The notes under the pieces were generated by a model. The model searched no databases. It was not told the DNA's origin and saw only the letters and a program-made list of their open reading frames with translations. Made by a program: the position numbers and the translations under genes. From Clostridia bacterium (GTDB lineage Bacteria; Bacillota; Clostridia; Oscillospirales; Acutalibacteraceae), in contig JAFRXS010000047.1 in the NCBI GenBank assembly GCA_017443405.1, forward strand, positions 1 to 41,110: a stretch of 41,110 nucleotides of DNA, read 5' to 3'. This document shows positions 32,095 through 41,110 of the stretch, one piece after another. Every line of letters begins with the position of its first letter. Positions within the stretch are counted from its first letter, which is position 1.

Positions 32095-35000
32095 ATGAAA
32101 CAGTATGACAGAGAATATCTTAAAAAAAGCTACGACGGGCTCCACGGCGCCCGCGACGCCTGCGGCGTGGGTCTTATAGTGAATATAGACGGCAAAAAAG
32201 AACACAGGACGGTCAGCGACGCGCTGAGCATCGTCGAGAGACTCGACCACCGCGCCGGCAAGGATGCGAGCGGCGAGGTGGGCGACGGAGTCGGCATCCT
32301 TCTGCAGGTGCCGCATACGTTCTTCAAAAAAGCCGCGAAAGACGCGGGCGTCGCGGTCGACGGCGAGGGCGAATACGGCGTGGGGATGTTCTTTCTGCCC
32401 CGCGAAACGCGGAAAAGGAGGCTGTCCGAACGCCTTTTCGGAGTCATCTGCGAAAAAAACGGACTCAGGCTCCTCGGATGGAGGGACGTCCCGACAAATC
32501 CGGAGATACTCGGCAAAAGAGCGCTTGACGCTATGCCGTGCATAAAGCAGTGCTTCGTCGAAAAGCCCGATGACTGCGAAAAGGGACAGGCGTTCGACCG
32601 CAGGCTCTACGTCTGCCGCAGGGAATTCGAGCAGAGCGCGGACGACGTCTACATCAATTCGCTCTCGTCGAGAACGGTGGTCTACAAGGGCATGTTCCTC
32701 GTCGGGCAGCTCCGCGCGTTCTACCCCGATCTGGAGGACGAGGATTTCAAGTCCGCGATAGCTATAGTGCATTCGCGTTTTTCGACCAACACGACGCCGT
32801 CGTGGGAGAGGGCGCATCCTTACCGCCTTATAGCCCATAACGGCGAGATCAACACCATCAGGGGCAACTACGACCGCATGCTCGCGCGCGAGGAGACGCT
32901 GTATTCCCCGCAGCTCGAGGAGGACGCAGAAAAGATATTCCCGGTCATCAGCAAAACGGGATCGGATTCCGCGATGCTGGACAATACGCTCGAGTTCTTC
33001 ATGATGAACGGGATACCCCTGCCCCTTGCCGTCATGATGACGGTGCCGGAGCCGTGGAGAAACGACCCGTATATGGATAAACGCAAGGCGGATTTCTATC
33101 ATTATTACGCCACGATGATGGAGTCCTGGGACGGTCCGGCGGCGATACTTTTCACCGACGGAGAGATCGCCGGCGCGACGCTTGACCGCAACGGTCTGAG
33201 GCCTGCGAGATACTGCGTGACCGACGACGGACGCCTGATTCTTTCCTCCGAAACTGGCGCTCTCGAGCCGGACCCCGCTCATACCGTCAAAAAGTCGCGC
33301 CTGGGGCCGGGCAGGATGCTGCTCGTCGATACGGCGCGAAAAAGGATAATATCCGACGGGGAGTGCAAGTCGCTCTACGCGGGCGAGCACCCCTACGGCG
33401 AGTGGCTTTCTCTCAATCTCATGCGGCTGTCGGAGCTTAGCATCCCCAACAAAAAGATCCCGGTACACACGCAGGACATGCGCGACAGGCTCTATAAGGT
33501 GTTCGGATACACCTACGAGGACGTCAAGAACGAGATCCTTCCCATGGCGGAAAAGGGGACGGAAGCGACGGCGTCGATGGGGACGGACATACCGCTCGCC
33601 GTGCTGTCGGAGAAGCATCAGCCGCTGTTCTCGTATTTCAAGCAGGTTTTCGCGCAGGTGACCAATCCGCCGATAGATTCGGTCAGGGAGGAGATAGTCA
33701 CCGATACCGCGGTATATATCGGTTCGGACGGCAACCTCCTGAAGCCGTCGGGCGAAAACTGCCGCGTGCTGCAGATAAACGATCCGATACTCACCGAAGT
33801 CGATCTGCTTAAAATCAAGGCGCTCGACCGCGACGGGCTCAGAAGCGGAGTCGTTTCGATACTCTACTACAAGAACACATCGCTCGAAAAGGCGATAGAA
33901 AGACTGCTTGTCGCGGTCGACGGCATCTGCCGCAAGGGCGTGAACATCGTCATCCTTTCGGACAGGGGCGTCGACGAGAACCACGTGCCGATCCCGTCGC
34001 TTCTTGCCGTGTCGGCGGTGGAGCAGCATCTTGTGGAGACGAGGAAGCGGACGGCCGTTTCTCTCATCATCGAAAGCGGCGAGCCGAGGGACGTTCACCA
34101 GGTCGCGGCGCTGCTGGGATTCGGGGCGAGGGCGGTCGATCCGTATCTCGCGCACGAATGCATAGTCGAGCTCATTGACCTTAAGATACTCGACAAGGAC
34201 TACCATACCGCCATCGACGACTATAACAGCGCGCTGCTGCACGGGATAGTCAAAACCGCCGCCAAGATGGGCATCTCCACGCTGCAGTCCTATCAGTCCG
34301 CCAAGATATTCGAGGCCGTCGGTCTCGCTCCGGATCTTATCGACAGATACTTCACGGGGACGGTCAGCCGCGTCGGCGGCATAGGGATCGATGAAATCGC
34401 CGAGGGCGTGCTTTACAGACACGACAGGGCGTTCGACCCGATGGGGCTCGCGGTCGACACTTCGCTCGACAGCACCGGCTTCCACGCCCTCAGGAGCGGC
34501 GCGGACAAGGAGGACCATATGTATTCCCCGCAGACGATCGTGACGCTGCAGAGAGCCGTGAGGGAAAACAGCTACCCGCTGTTTCGCAAATACACCTCGC
34601 TTGTGGACGACGACACGCCGCATACGCTAAGGGAGCTCCTCGATTTCAGGACGGACGGCGGCAGCGTGCCTCTTGACGAGGTCGAAAGCGCCGGCGAGAT
34701 AGTCAAACGCTTCAAGACCGGAGCGATGTCCTACGGCTCGATCTCGAAGGAGGCGCACGAAACTCTCGCGGCGGCGATGAACCGTCTCGGCGCGAAGTCC
34801 AACACGGGCGAGGGCGGCGAGGACCCGGCGCGTTTCGGTACCGAAAAAAACAGCAAGATAAAACAGGTCGCGTCCGGCAGGTTCGGCGTGACGAGCGAGT
34901 ATCTGGGCAACGCCGAGGAGATACAGATAAAGATGGCGCAGGGCGCGAAGCCCGGCGAGGGCGGTCACCTGCCCGGCAAAAAGGTCTATCCGTGGATAGC

Positions 35001-36630
35001 CGAGCGCAGATACTCGACCCCGGGAGTCGCCCTCATCTCTCCGCCTCCGCACCACGACATATATTCGATAGAGGACCTGGCGCAGCTCATCTACGACCTC
35101 AAGAACGCGAACAGGCAGGCGAGGATATCCGTCAAGCTCGTTTCCGAGGCGGGCGTGGGGACGGTAGCCTGCGGAGTCGCGAAGGCGGGGGCTCAGGTCA
35201 TACTGATCTCCGGCTACGACGGCGGGACCGGCGCTGCGCCGCAAAGCTCGATACACAACGCCGGACTGCCCTGGGAGCTCGGGCTCGCGGAAACGCAGCG
35301 CAGCCTTATCGAAAACGGACTGCGCGAGCGGGTGGTCATCGAGACCGACGGTAAGCTCATGAGCGGACGCGACGTGGTCATCGCCGCTTTGCTCGGGGCG
35401 GAGGAATTCGGCTTCGCGACCGCTCCGCTGGTCAGCATGGGCTGCATGATGATGCGCGCCTGCAACCGTGATACCTGCCCCGTGGGCATAGCCTGCCAGA
35501 ACGAGCTTCTGCGCAAAAGGTTCGCGGGCAAGCCCGAGCACGTCATGAATTTCATGCTCTTCATAGCCGAAGAGGTCAGGGAAATCATGGCGGAGCTGGG
35601 GTTCAGGCGGTTTTCCGATATGGTCGGCAGAAGCGACCTGCTCAAGGTCAAGGACAAACAGATAACGAAACGGGCGGAAAAAGTCGATATGAGAGGGATC
35701 ATCGGGGATACCTTCGCCGGAACGGGGGCGCGCCGCTTCGATCCCGCGCAGGTCTACGATTTCCATCTTGAGAATACCCTTGACGCAAGAGTCCTGCTGC
35801 CGGAGTTCGGCCGCTGGGACTCAAAAGGCGTCCTGCGTATCGGCCCGGTACCGCTCACAAGCGCCGACCGGACCGCCGGAACGATGCTCGGCTCAGAGAT
35901 CACGAAACGGTTCGGCTCATCGCTCCCCGAGGACAGCGTCGTCGTCGAAATGAGCGGAGGCGCGGGACAAAGCTTCGGAGCGTTCATCCCGGCGGGACTG
36001 ACGCTGAAGCTCGAGGGCGACGCCAACGACGGCTTCGGCAAGGGGCTCTCGGGCGGCAAGCTCATCGTCGTTCCTCCGCGCGGCGCGAAATACAGGGCGG
36101 ATGAGAACGTCATCATAGGCAACGTCGCCCTCTACGGAGCGACCGGCGGCAAGGCGTATATCAACGGTATCGCCGGCGAGCGCTTCATGGTCAGGAACTC
36201 CGGCGCGGTCGCCGTCTGCGAGGGCTGCGGCGATCACGGCCTTGAGTATATGACCGGCGGCAAGGCTGTCATCCTGGGCGGGATCGGCAAGAATTTCGCC
36301 GCGGGGATGAGCGGAGGCGTCGCCTATATACTTGACGGGGATCACTGCCTGTATATGAAAACGAACACGTCGCTCATAGAGATCGAGGAGCTGACGGACG
36401 AAGCGGACAGGGAGGAACTGATGTCGATACTCGGGGATTACGCGAGATGCACCGGCTCCGAAAAGGCGCTCCGGATCCTATCCGATCCCGACAGATATAT
36501 CCCGGATTTCAAAAGGATAATTCCGGTCGAATACAGGAAGATGCTCGGGCTGATCTCGGCCAACGAAGCAAAGGGCATGAGCCGTAAAGACGCTGTCTAC
36601 GAGGCGTTCATGCAGGCGACAGCGGGGTGA
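32095..36630 (+). CDS. gltB: Glutamate synthase, large subunit
   Basis: A 1511-residue cytoplasmic enzyme that makes glutamate from glutamine and 2-oxoglutarate. The N-terminal Ntn-type glutaminase domain begins at Cys23 (DACGVGLIVNIDG), so a 22-residue propeptide would be removed. It is followed by HSRFSTNTTPSWERAHPYR and HNGEINTIRGN. The central and FMN domains carry the synthase site (KTGAMSYGSISKEAHE, SNTGEGGEDP, GAKPGEGGHLPGKKV, ISGYDGGTGAAPQSS). The 3Fe-4S ligands are C1117, C1123 and C1128. The C-terminal beta-helix has repeated GGxxxG turns (MSGGAGQSFGAF, YGATGGKAYINGIAGERF). Length matches bacterial NADPH-type large subunits. The stop overlaps the first GTG of gltD. Assignment is near certain. 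Confidence 0.98.
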   Translation: MKQYDREYLKKSYDGLHGARDACGVGLIVNIDGKKEHRTVSDALSIVERLDHRAGKDASGEVGDGVGILLQVPHTFFKKAAKDAGVAVDGEGEYGVGMFFLPRETRKRRLSERLFGVICEKNGLRLLGWRDVPTNPEILGKRALDAMPCIKQCFVEKPDDCEKGQAFDRRLYVCRREFEQSADDVYINSLSSRTVVYKGMFLVGQLRAFYPDLEDEDFKSAIAIVHSRFSTNTTPSWERAHPYRLIAHNGEINTIRGNYDRMLAREETLYSPQLEEDAEKIFPVISKTGSDSAMLDNTLEFFMMNGIPLPLAVMMTVPEPWRNDPYMDKRKADFYHYYATMMESWDGPAAILFTDGEIAGATLDRNGLRPARYCVTDDGRLILSSETGALEPDPAHTVKKSRLGPGRMLLVDTARKRIISDGECKSLYAGEHPYGEWLSLNLMRLSELSIPNKKIPVHTQDMRDRLYKVFGYTYEDVKNEILPMAEKGTEATASMGTDIPLAVLSEKHQPLFSYFKQVFAQVTNPPIDSVREEIVTDTAVYIGSDGNLLKPSGENCRVLQINDPILTEVDLLKIKALDRDGLRSGVVSILYYKNTSLEKAIERLLVAVDGICRKGVNIVILSDRGVDENHVPIPSLLAVSAVEQHLVETRKRTAVSLIIESGEPRDVHQVAALLGFGARAVDPYLAHECIVELIDLKILDKDYHTAIDDYNSALLHGIVKTAAKMGISTLQSYQSAKIFEAVGLAPDLIDRYFTGTVSRVGGIGIDEIAEGVLYRHDRAFDPMGLAVDTSLDSTGFHALRSGADKEDHMYSPQTIVTLQRAVRENSYPLFRKYTSLVDDDTPHTLRELLDFRTDGGSVPLDEVESAGEIVKRFKTGAMSYGSISKEAHETLAAAMNRLGAKSNTGEGGEDPARFGTEKNSKIKQVASGRFGVTSEYLGNAEEIQIKMAQGAKPGEGGHLPGKKVYPWIAERRYSTPGVALISPPPHHDIYSIEDLAQLIYDLKNANRQARISVKLVSEAGVGTVACGVAKAGAQVILISGYDGGTGAAPQSSIHNAGLPWELGLAETQRSLIENGLRERVVIETDGKLMSGRDVVIAALLGAEEFGFATAPLVSMGCMMMRACNRDTCPVGIACQNELLRKRFAGKPEHVMNFMLFIAEEVREIMAELGFRRFSDMVGRSDLLKVKDKQITKRAEKVDMRGIIGDTFAGTGARRFDPAQVYDFHLENTLDARVLLPEFGRWDSKGVLRIGPVPLTSADRTAGTMLGSEITKRFGSSLPEDSVVVEMSGGAGQSFGAFIPAGLTLKLEGDANDGFGKGLSGGKLIVVPPRGAKYRADENVIIGNVALYGATGGKAYINGIAGERFMVRNSGAVAVCEGCGDHGLEYMTGGKAVILGGIGKNFAAGMSGGVAYILDGDHCLYMKTNTSLIEIEELTDEADREELMSILGDYARCTGSEKALRILSDPDRYIPDFKRIIPVEYRKMLGLISANEAKGMSRKDAVYEAFMQATAG

Positions 36631-36635
36631 GAACG

Positions 36636-38102
36636 GTGGGAAAGACGACAGGTTTTCTAAAATACAGGCGCCGGGAGAACGCCGAAGCCCCGGAAGCTGA
36701 AAGAATAAAGGATTACGGCGAGTTCCGCCGCGGACTCGACGAAGACGACAGACGCTGCCAGGCGGGCAGATGCATGGACTGCGGGGTGCCGATGTGCCAG
36801 AGCGCGATGAAGCTCTGCGGCATGGTGACGGGCTGTCCGCTGCACAATCTCATTCCGGAGTGGAACGACGAGATCTACAAGGGGCACTTCGGGCACGCGC
36901 TCGCGCGGCTGCTCAAAACGTCGAACTTCCCGGAATTCACCGGCAGGGTCTGCCCGGCGCTGTGCGAGAAGGCGTGCATAAACGGAATGGACGGCGACCC
37001 TGTGACGGTGCGCGACAACGAGCTTTTCCTGATAGAAAAGGCCTTCTCCGACGGTTTGATGAAGCCCCGGACGCCCGCTTTGCGAAGCGGGAAGAAGGTG
37101 GCGGTCGTCGGCTCCGGACCCGCCGGGCTCGCCGTCGCGGATCAGCTCAACCGGCGCGGGCACTGTGTGACCGTGTACGAGCGCGAGGACCGCATAGGCG
37201 GATTGCTGATGTACGGCATACCGAATATGAAGCTCGACAAATCGGTGATAGTCAGACGGCAAAAACTGATGGAGGCGGAGGGCGTAGTATTCAGGACGGG
37301 CTGCGACGTAGGAGGCGGCGCGGATTTCGCGGAGCTCCGTAAGGAACACGACGCCGTGGTCCTGTGCTGCGGAGCGAAAAAGCCGAGGAGCCTGAACGTC
37401 GAAGGGCTCGACCGGTGCGGCGAGGCGTGCTTCGCCGTCGATTACCTCAAGGCGTCGACCGTCGCCCTGCTGAAGGGAGGCGATGCACCTCCCGGGCTCA
37501 ACGCCCGGGGCAGGAACGTCGTGATAGTCGGCGGCGGCGATACCGGCAACGACTGCGTGGCGACCTGTATAAGGCAGGGCTGCAAGAGCGTCGTCCAGCT
37601 CGAGATGACGCCGAAACCGCCCGAGCGGCGTACGGCGGATAATCCGTGGCCGCAGTGGCCGAAGGTCCTCAAAACGGACTACGGTCAGCGCGAGGCGGCT
37701 GCGGTCTTCGGCAGCGACCCGCGGGTATTTGAGACAACGGTAAAGGAGCTTATCGCCGCGGACGGGAAGCTCAAGGCCGTCAGGACCGTAATGGTCAGGT
37801 TCGGCGAACACGGTCCCGAGCAGATACCTGGGACCGAAAAGGAGATCGCCTGCGATCTGCTCATTACGGCGGCGGGCTTCGTCGGCTGCGAAGAGTATAT
37901 CGCCGAAGCTTCGGGCGTCGCCCTTACGAAAAGAGGGACTGCCGAAACGGCGCCCGGGGGCTACGCGACGTCCGTCGGCGGCGTGTTCTGCGCCGGCGAC
38001 ATGCGCAGGGGCCAGTCCCTGGTCGTCTGGGCTGTCGCCGAGGGCAGGCGCTGCGCGGCGGAGGTCGATGAGTTCCTTATGGGATACACTACTTTGACGT
38101 AA
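36636..38102 (+). CDS. gltD: Glutamate synthase, small (beta) subunit
   Basis: A 488-residue protein that supplies electrons from NADPH to GltB. Its N-terminal FeS domain has [27 protein letters not shown] and [13 protein letters not shown]. Two Rossmann domains follow: [17 protein letters not shown] and [18 protein letters not shown], with a late [24 protein letters not shown] for FAD. The GTG at 36636 is preferred over one nine bases earlier because [12 protein letters not shown] matches the usual GltD N-terminus and GGGGTGAG then serves as ribosome site. It is the second gene of the operon, essentially joined to gltB. Assignment is near certain. Confidence 0.97.
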   Translation: MGKTTGFLKYRRRENAEAPEAERIKDYGEFRRGLDEDDRRCQAGRCMDCGVPMCQSAMKLCGMVTGCPLHNLIPEWNDEIYKGHFGHALARLLKTSNFPEFTGRVCPALCEKACINGMDGDPVTVRDNELFLIEKAFSDGLMKPRTPALRSGKKVAVVGSGPAGLAVADQLNRRGHCVTVYEREDRIGGLLMYGIPNMKLDKSVIVRRQKLMEAEGVVFRTGCDVGGGADFAELRKEHDAVVLCCGAKKPRSLNVEGLDRCGEACFAVDYLKASTVALLKGGDAPPGLNARGRNVVIVGGGDTGNDCVATCIRQGCKSVVQLEMTPKPPERRTADNPWPQWPKVLKTDYGQREAAAVFGSDPRVFETTVKELIAADGKLKAVRTVMVRFGEHGPEQIPGTEKEIACDLLITAAGFVGCEEYIAEASGVALTKRGTAETAPGGYATSVGGVFCAGDMRRGQSLVVWAVAEGRRCAAEVDEFLMGYTTLT

Positions 38103-38116
38103 AGGAGGAGTTGGTT

Positions 38117-39889
38117 ATGGATGAGCTGTTGTCATCACTCAGCGAACAGATCTTCGGGGTCTGGTTCCTGATCGGAGCGGCTCTTGTCTTCTGGATGCAG
38201 GCGGGCTTCGCGATGGTCGAATGCGGCTTCGCGAGAGCGAAAAACGCCGGCAATATCATCATGAAGAACCTGATGGATTTCTGTATCGGGACCGTGGTGT
38301 TCATCCTCATCGGTTTCGGTCTGTTCCTCGGGGAGGACGCGCTGGGCGGTTTTCTCGGGCTCCCGACGCTCGGGATATTCACTGATTACGAGAGTTTCGA
38401 CTGGTCGAATTTCGTCTTCAATCTCGTTTTCTGCGCCACGACGGCTACTATCGTTTCGGGCGCGATGGCGGAAAGGACGAAATTCAAGTCTTACTGCATC
38501 TATTCCGCCGTCATTTCGGCGGTCATCTATCCGATCGAGGCGCACTGGACCTGGGGCGGAGGCTGGCTTGCCCGCATGGGCTTCCACGATTTCGCCGGCT
38601 CCAACTGCATACACATGGTCGGCGGCATCAGCGCCCTGATCGGCGCGGCGATGCTCGGCCCCAGGATCGGTAAATTCGTCAGGGACGCCGGCGGCAAGGT
38701 CACAAAGGTCAACGCGTTCCCCGGTCACAATATCCCGCTCGGCGCTCTGGGCGTGTTCATCCTCTGGTTCGGCTGGTACGGCTTCAACGGCGCGGCGGCG
38801 ACGGATATCGGGCAGCTCGGCACGATATTCGCGTCAACGACTATAGCGCCCGCGGTCGCGACAGTCGTGTGCATGATCGTCACCTGGATCAAATACGGCA
38901 AGCCGGACGTTTCCATGTGTCTTAACGCTTCTCTTGCGGGACTCGTGGCGATAACGGCGTCCTGCGACAGCGTCGACGCCCTGGGCGCCTCGGTGATAGG
39001 CGCGGTCGCCGGAGCGCTCGTGATCTTCGCCGTCTGGCTGCTCGACAACAAGCTCCGGGTAGACGATCCCGTCGGAGCGGTCGCGGTGCACATGTTCAAC
39101 GGCATATGGGGCACGGCGGCGGTCGGCCTGTTCTCGGTCGACACGGTCCCCGGCTACGCGATAGCCGACTCCGCGGGCGCGCGGATGACCGGTCTGTTCT
39201 ACGGCGGCGGCTTCAGGCTGCTCGGCGTACAGCTTGCGGGGATGCTCGCGACGGCGGCGTGGACGGCTGTCACGATAACGGCGACCTTCTTCATCATCAA
39301 GAAGACCGTTGGCCTCAGAGCCTCCGAGGAGGAGGAGCTCACTGGTCTGGACTCGACCGAGCACGGACTCGCCAGCGCGTATTCGGGCTTCAGCATAATG
39401 GACGTGACCGGTACGATCATGCAGGAGAACGAGAACACCGACCTCGGCGTCCGCGATTACGACGCGGCGTCGCCCGCCGTGCGCAACGCGGCGGTGAAGG
39501 TCGACGCGGCGCGGGCAGCGCCGGAGTTCGACACCGGTATGCATAAGGTCGTGATCATAGCGAAGCTGTCGAGATACGATCATCTCAAGAAGGCGATGAA
39601 CGATCTCGGGGTCACGGGCATGACCGTCACGCAGGTCATGGGCTGCGGCATACAGAAGGGCGCGGGCGACAGATACCGCGGAGTCGAGGTCGATACGACG
39701 CTTCTTCCCAAGATCAAGGTCGAGGTAGTCGTCAGTAAGATACCCGTAGACAGGGTCATCGACGCCGCCAAGAGGGCGCTTTACACGGGCCATATCGGCG
39801 ACGGCAAGATCTTCGTTTACAACGTAGGCAAGGTAGTCAAGATCCGCACGGGCGAAGAGGATTACGCCGCGCTGCAGGACGTAGAATAA
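38117..39889 (+). CDS. amt: Ammonium transporter fused to a C-terminal PII-like domain
   Basis: A 590-residue membrane protein. Residues 1 to about 430 are Amt with eleven predicted membrane segments and hallmarks [44 protein letters not shown]-type [31 protein letters not shown] and HMFNGIWGT (pore histidines in HNIPL and HMFNG). After a linker, residues 475-590 form a GlnB/PII domain ([82 protein letters not shown]). The T-loop reads [14 protein letters not shown], lacking the Tyr that is uridylylated in enteric PII. It imports ammonium and probably gates itself by ATP/ADP and 2-oxoglutarate. AAAGGAGGAG decides the ATG. It is cotranscribed with gltBD. Confidence 0.95.
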   Translation: MDELLSSLSEQIFGVWFLIGAALVFWMQAGFAMVECGFARAKNAGNIIMKNLMDFCIGTVVFILIGFGLFLGEDALGGFLGLPTLGIFTDYESFDWSNFVFNLVFCATTATIVSGAMAERTKFKSYCIYSAVISAVIYPIEAHWTWGGGWLARMGFHDFAGSNCIHMVGGISALIGAAMLGPRIGKFVRDAGGKVTKVNAFPGHNIPLGALGVFILWFGWYGFNGAAATDIGQLGTIFASTTIAPAVATVVCMIVTWIKYGKPDVSMCLNASLAGLVAITASCDSVDALGASVIGAVAGALVIFAVWLLDNKLRVDDPVGAVAVHMFNGIWGTAAVGLFSVDTVPGYAIADSAGARMTGLFYGGGFRLLGVQLAGMLATAAWTAVTITATFFIIKKTVGLRASEEEELTGLDSTEHGLASAYSGFSIMDVTGTIMQENENTDLGVRDYDAASPAVRNAAVKVDAARAAPEFDTGMHKVVIIAKLSRYDHLKKAMNDLGVTGMTVTQVMGCGIQKGAGDRYRGVEVDTTLLPKIKVEVVVSKIPVDRVIDAAKRALYTGHIGDGKIFVYNVGKVVKIRTGEEDYAALQDVE

Positions 39890-39917
39890 TAACACATCAT
39901 TATACGGAGGGAAAACA

Positions 39918-41110
<1,193 letters not shown>

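Noticed and set aside
32071-35766. Long minus-strand open frames opposite gltB (850 and 379 codons), and similar plus-strand frames opposite the hydrogenase genes (2008-2988, 3969-5477)
   Set aside because: They lie fully opposite certain genes, are rich in Arg, Ala, Val and His as expected from reversed GC-rich codons, and show no family motifs or ribosome sites.

Overview
The window looks like a chromosome segment of an anaerobic Firmicute of the class Clostridia, probably uncultured. This is inferred from an H-cluster [FeFe] hydrogenase, a type III glutamine synthetase, strong AGGAGG-type ribosome binding sites, consensus sigma-A promoters, and fairly GC-rich coding sequence with some GTG starts. 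No species can be named from the sequence alone.

Layout. 1-2000 is a decayed stretch: the end of a Fic/Doc-type gene, a remnant of a four-helix-bundle (S23/IVP) gene, a membrane methyltransferase gene and a GNAT fragment. Two copies of a 275-bp miniature transposon (MITE), with 18-bp terminal inverted repeats and TA target duplications, lie here in opposite orientation. One ends the four-helix-bundle remnant and the other splits the methyltransferase gene. 2029-5576 (minus) is a two-gene hydrogenase operon: HydA plus a flavoprotein joining a NuoF-type FeS domain to a GltD-type NAD(P)H module. 5577-5977 is a divergent promoter region that may encode a small structured RNA.

5978-30910 is the unusual part. 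It holds eight radical SAM proteins. Five are paralogues of about 645 residues with a CxxxCx2CDW signature. Two are paralogues with an N-terminal PQWYP motif and an atypical Cx4Cx2C cluster motif. One is a shorter conventional B12-binding-type enzyme. Seven minus-strand genes (30910 to 19893) form a tight, mostly overlapping operon: CDW enzyme, GT2 glycosyltransferase, CDW enzyme, CrtI-like FAD oxidoreductase, 2Fe-2S flavin reductase, PQWYP enzyme, CDW enzyme. It is driven by a near-consensus promoter with a 14-bp palindrome over the predicted start site. Further out are another PQWYP enzyme, two divergent CDW enzymes, a CotH-kinase/membrane fusion protein and a membrane protein. A visibly AT-richer pair of DUF6273-like genes and the C-terminal scrap of another radical SAM gene interrupt the series. 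I infer a multi-step pathway of radical methylation or C-C bond chemistry on a lipid, polyprenyl or glycosylated product, with its own reductase. The product is unknown and no peptide precursor was seen.

31077-41110 is a nitrogen assimilation block: a LysR regulator divergent from gltB, then gltD, an ammonium transporter fused to a PII domain, and glnN (type III glutamine synthetase, cut by the window end). Together these import ammonium and make glutamine and glutamate.
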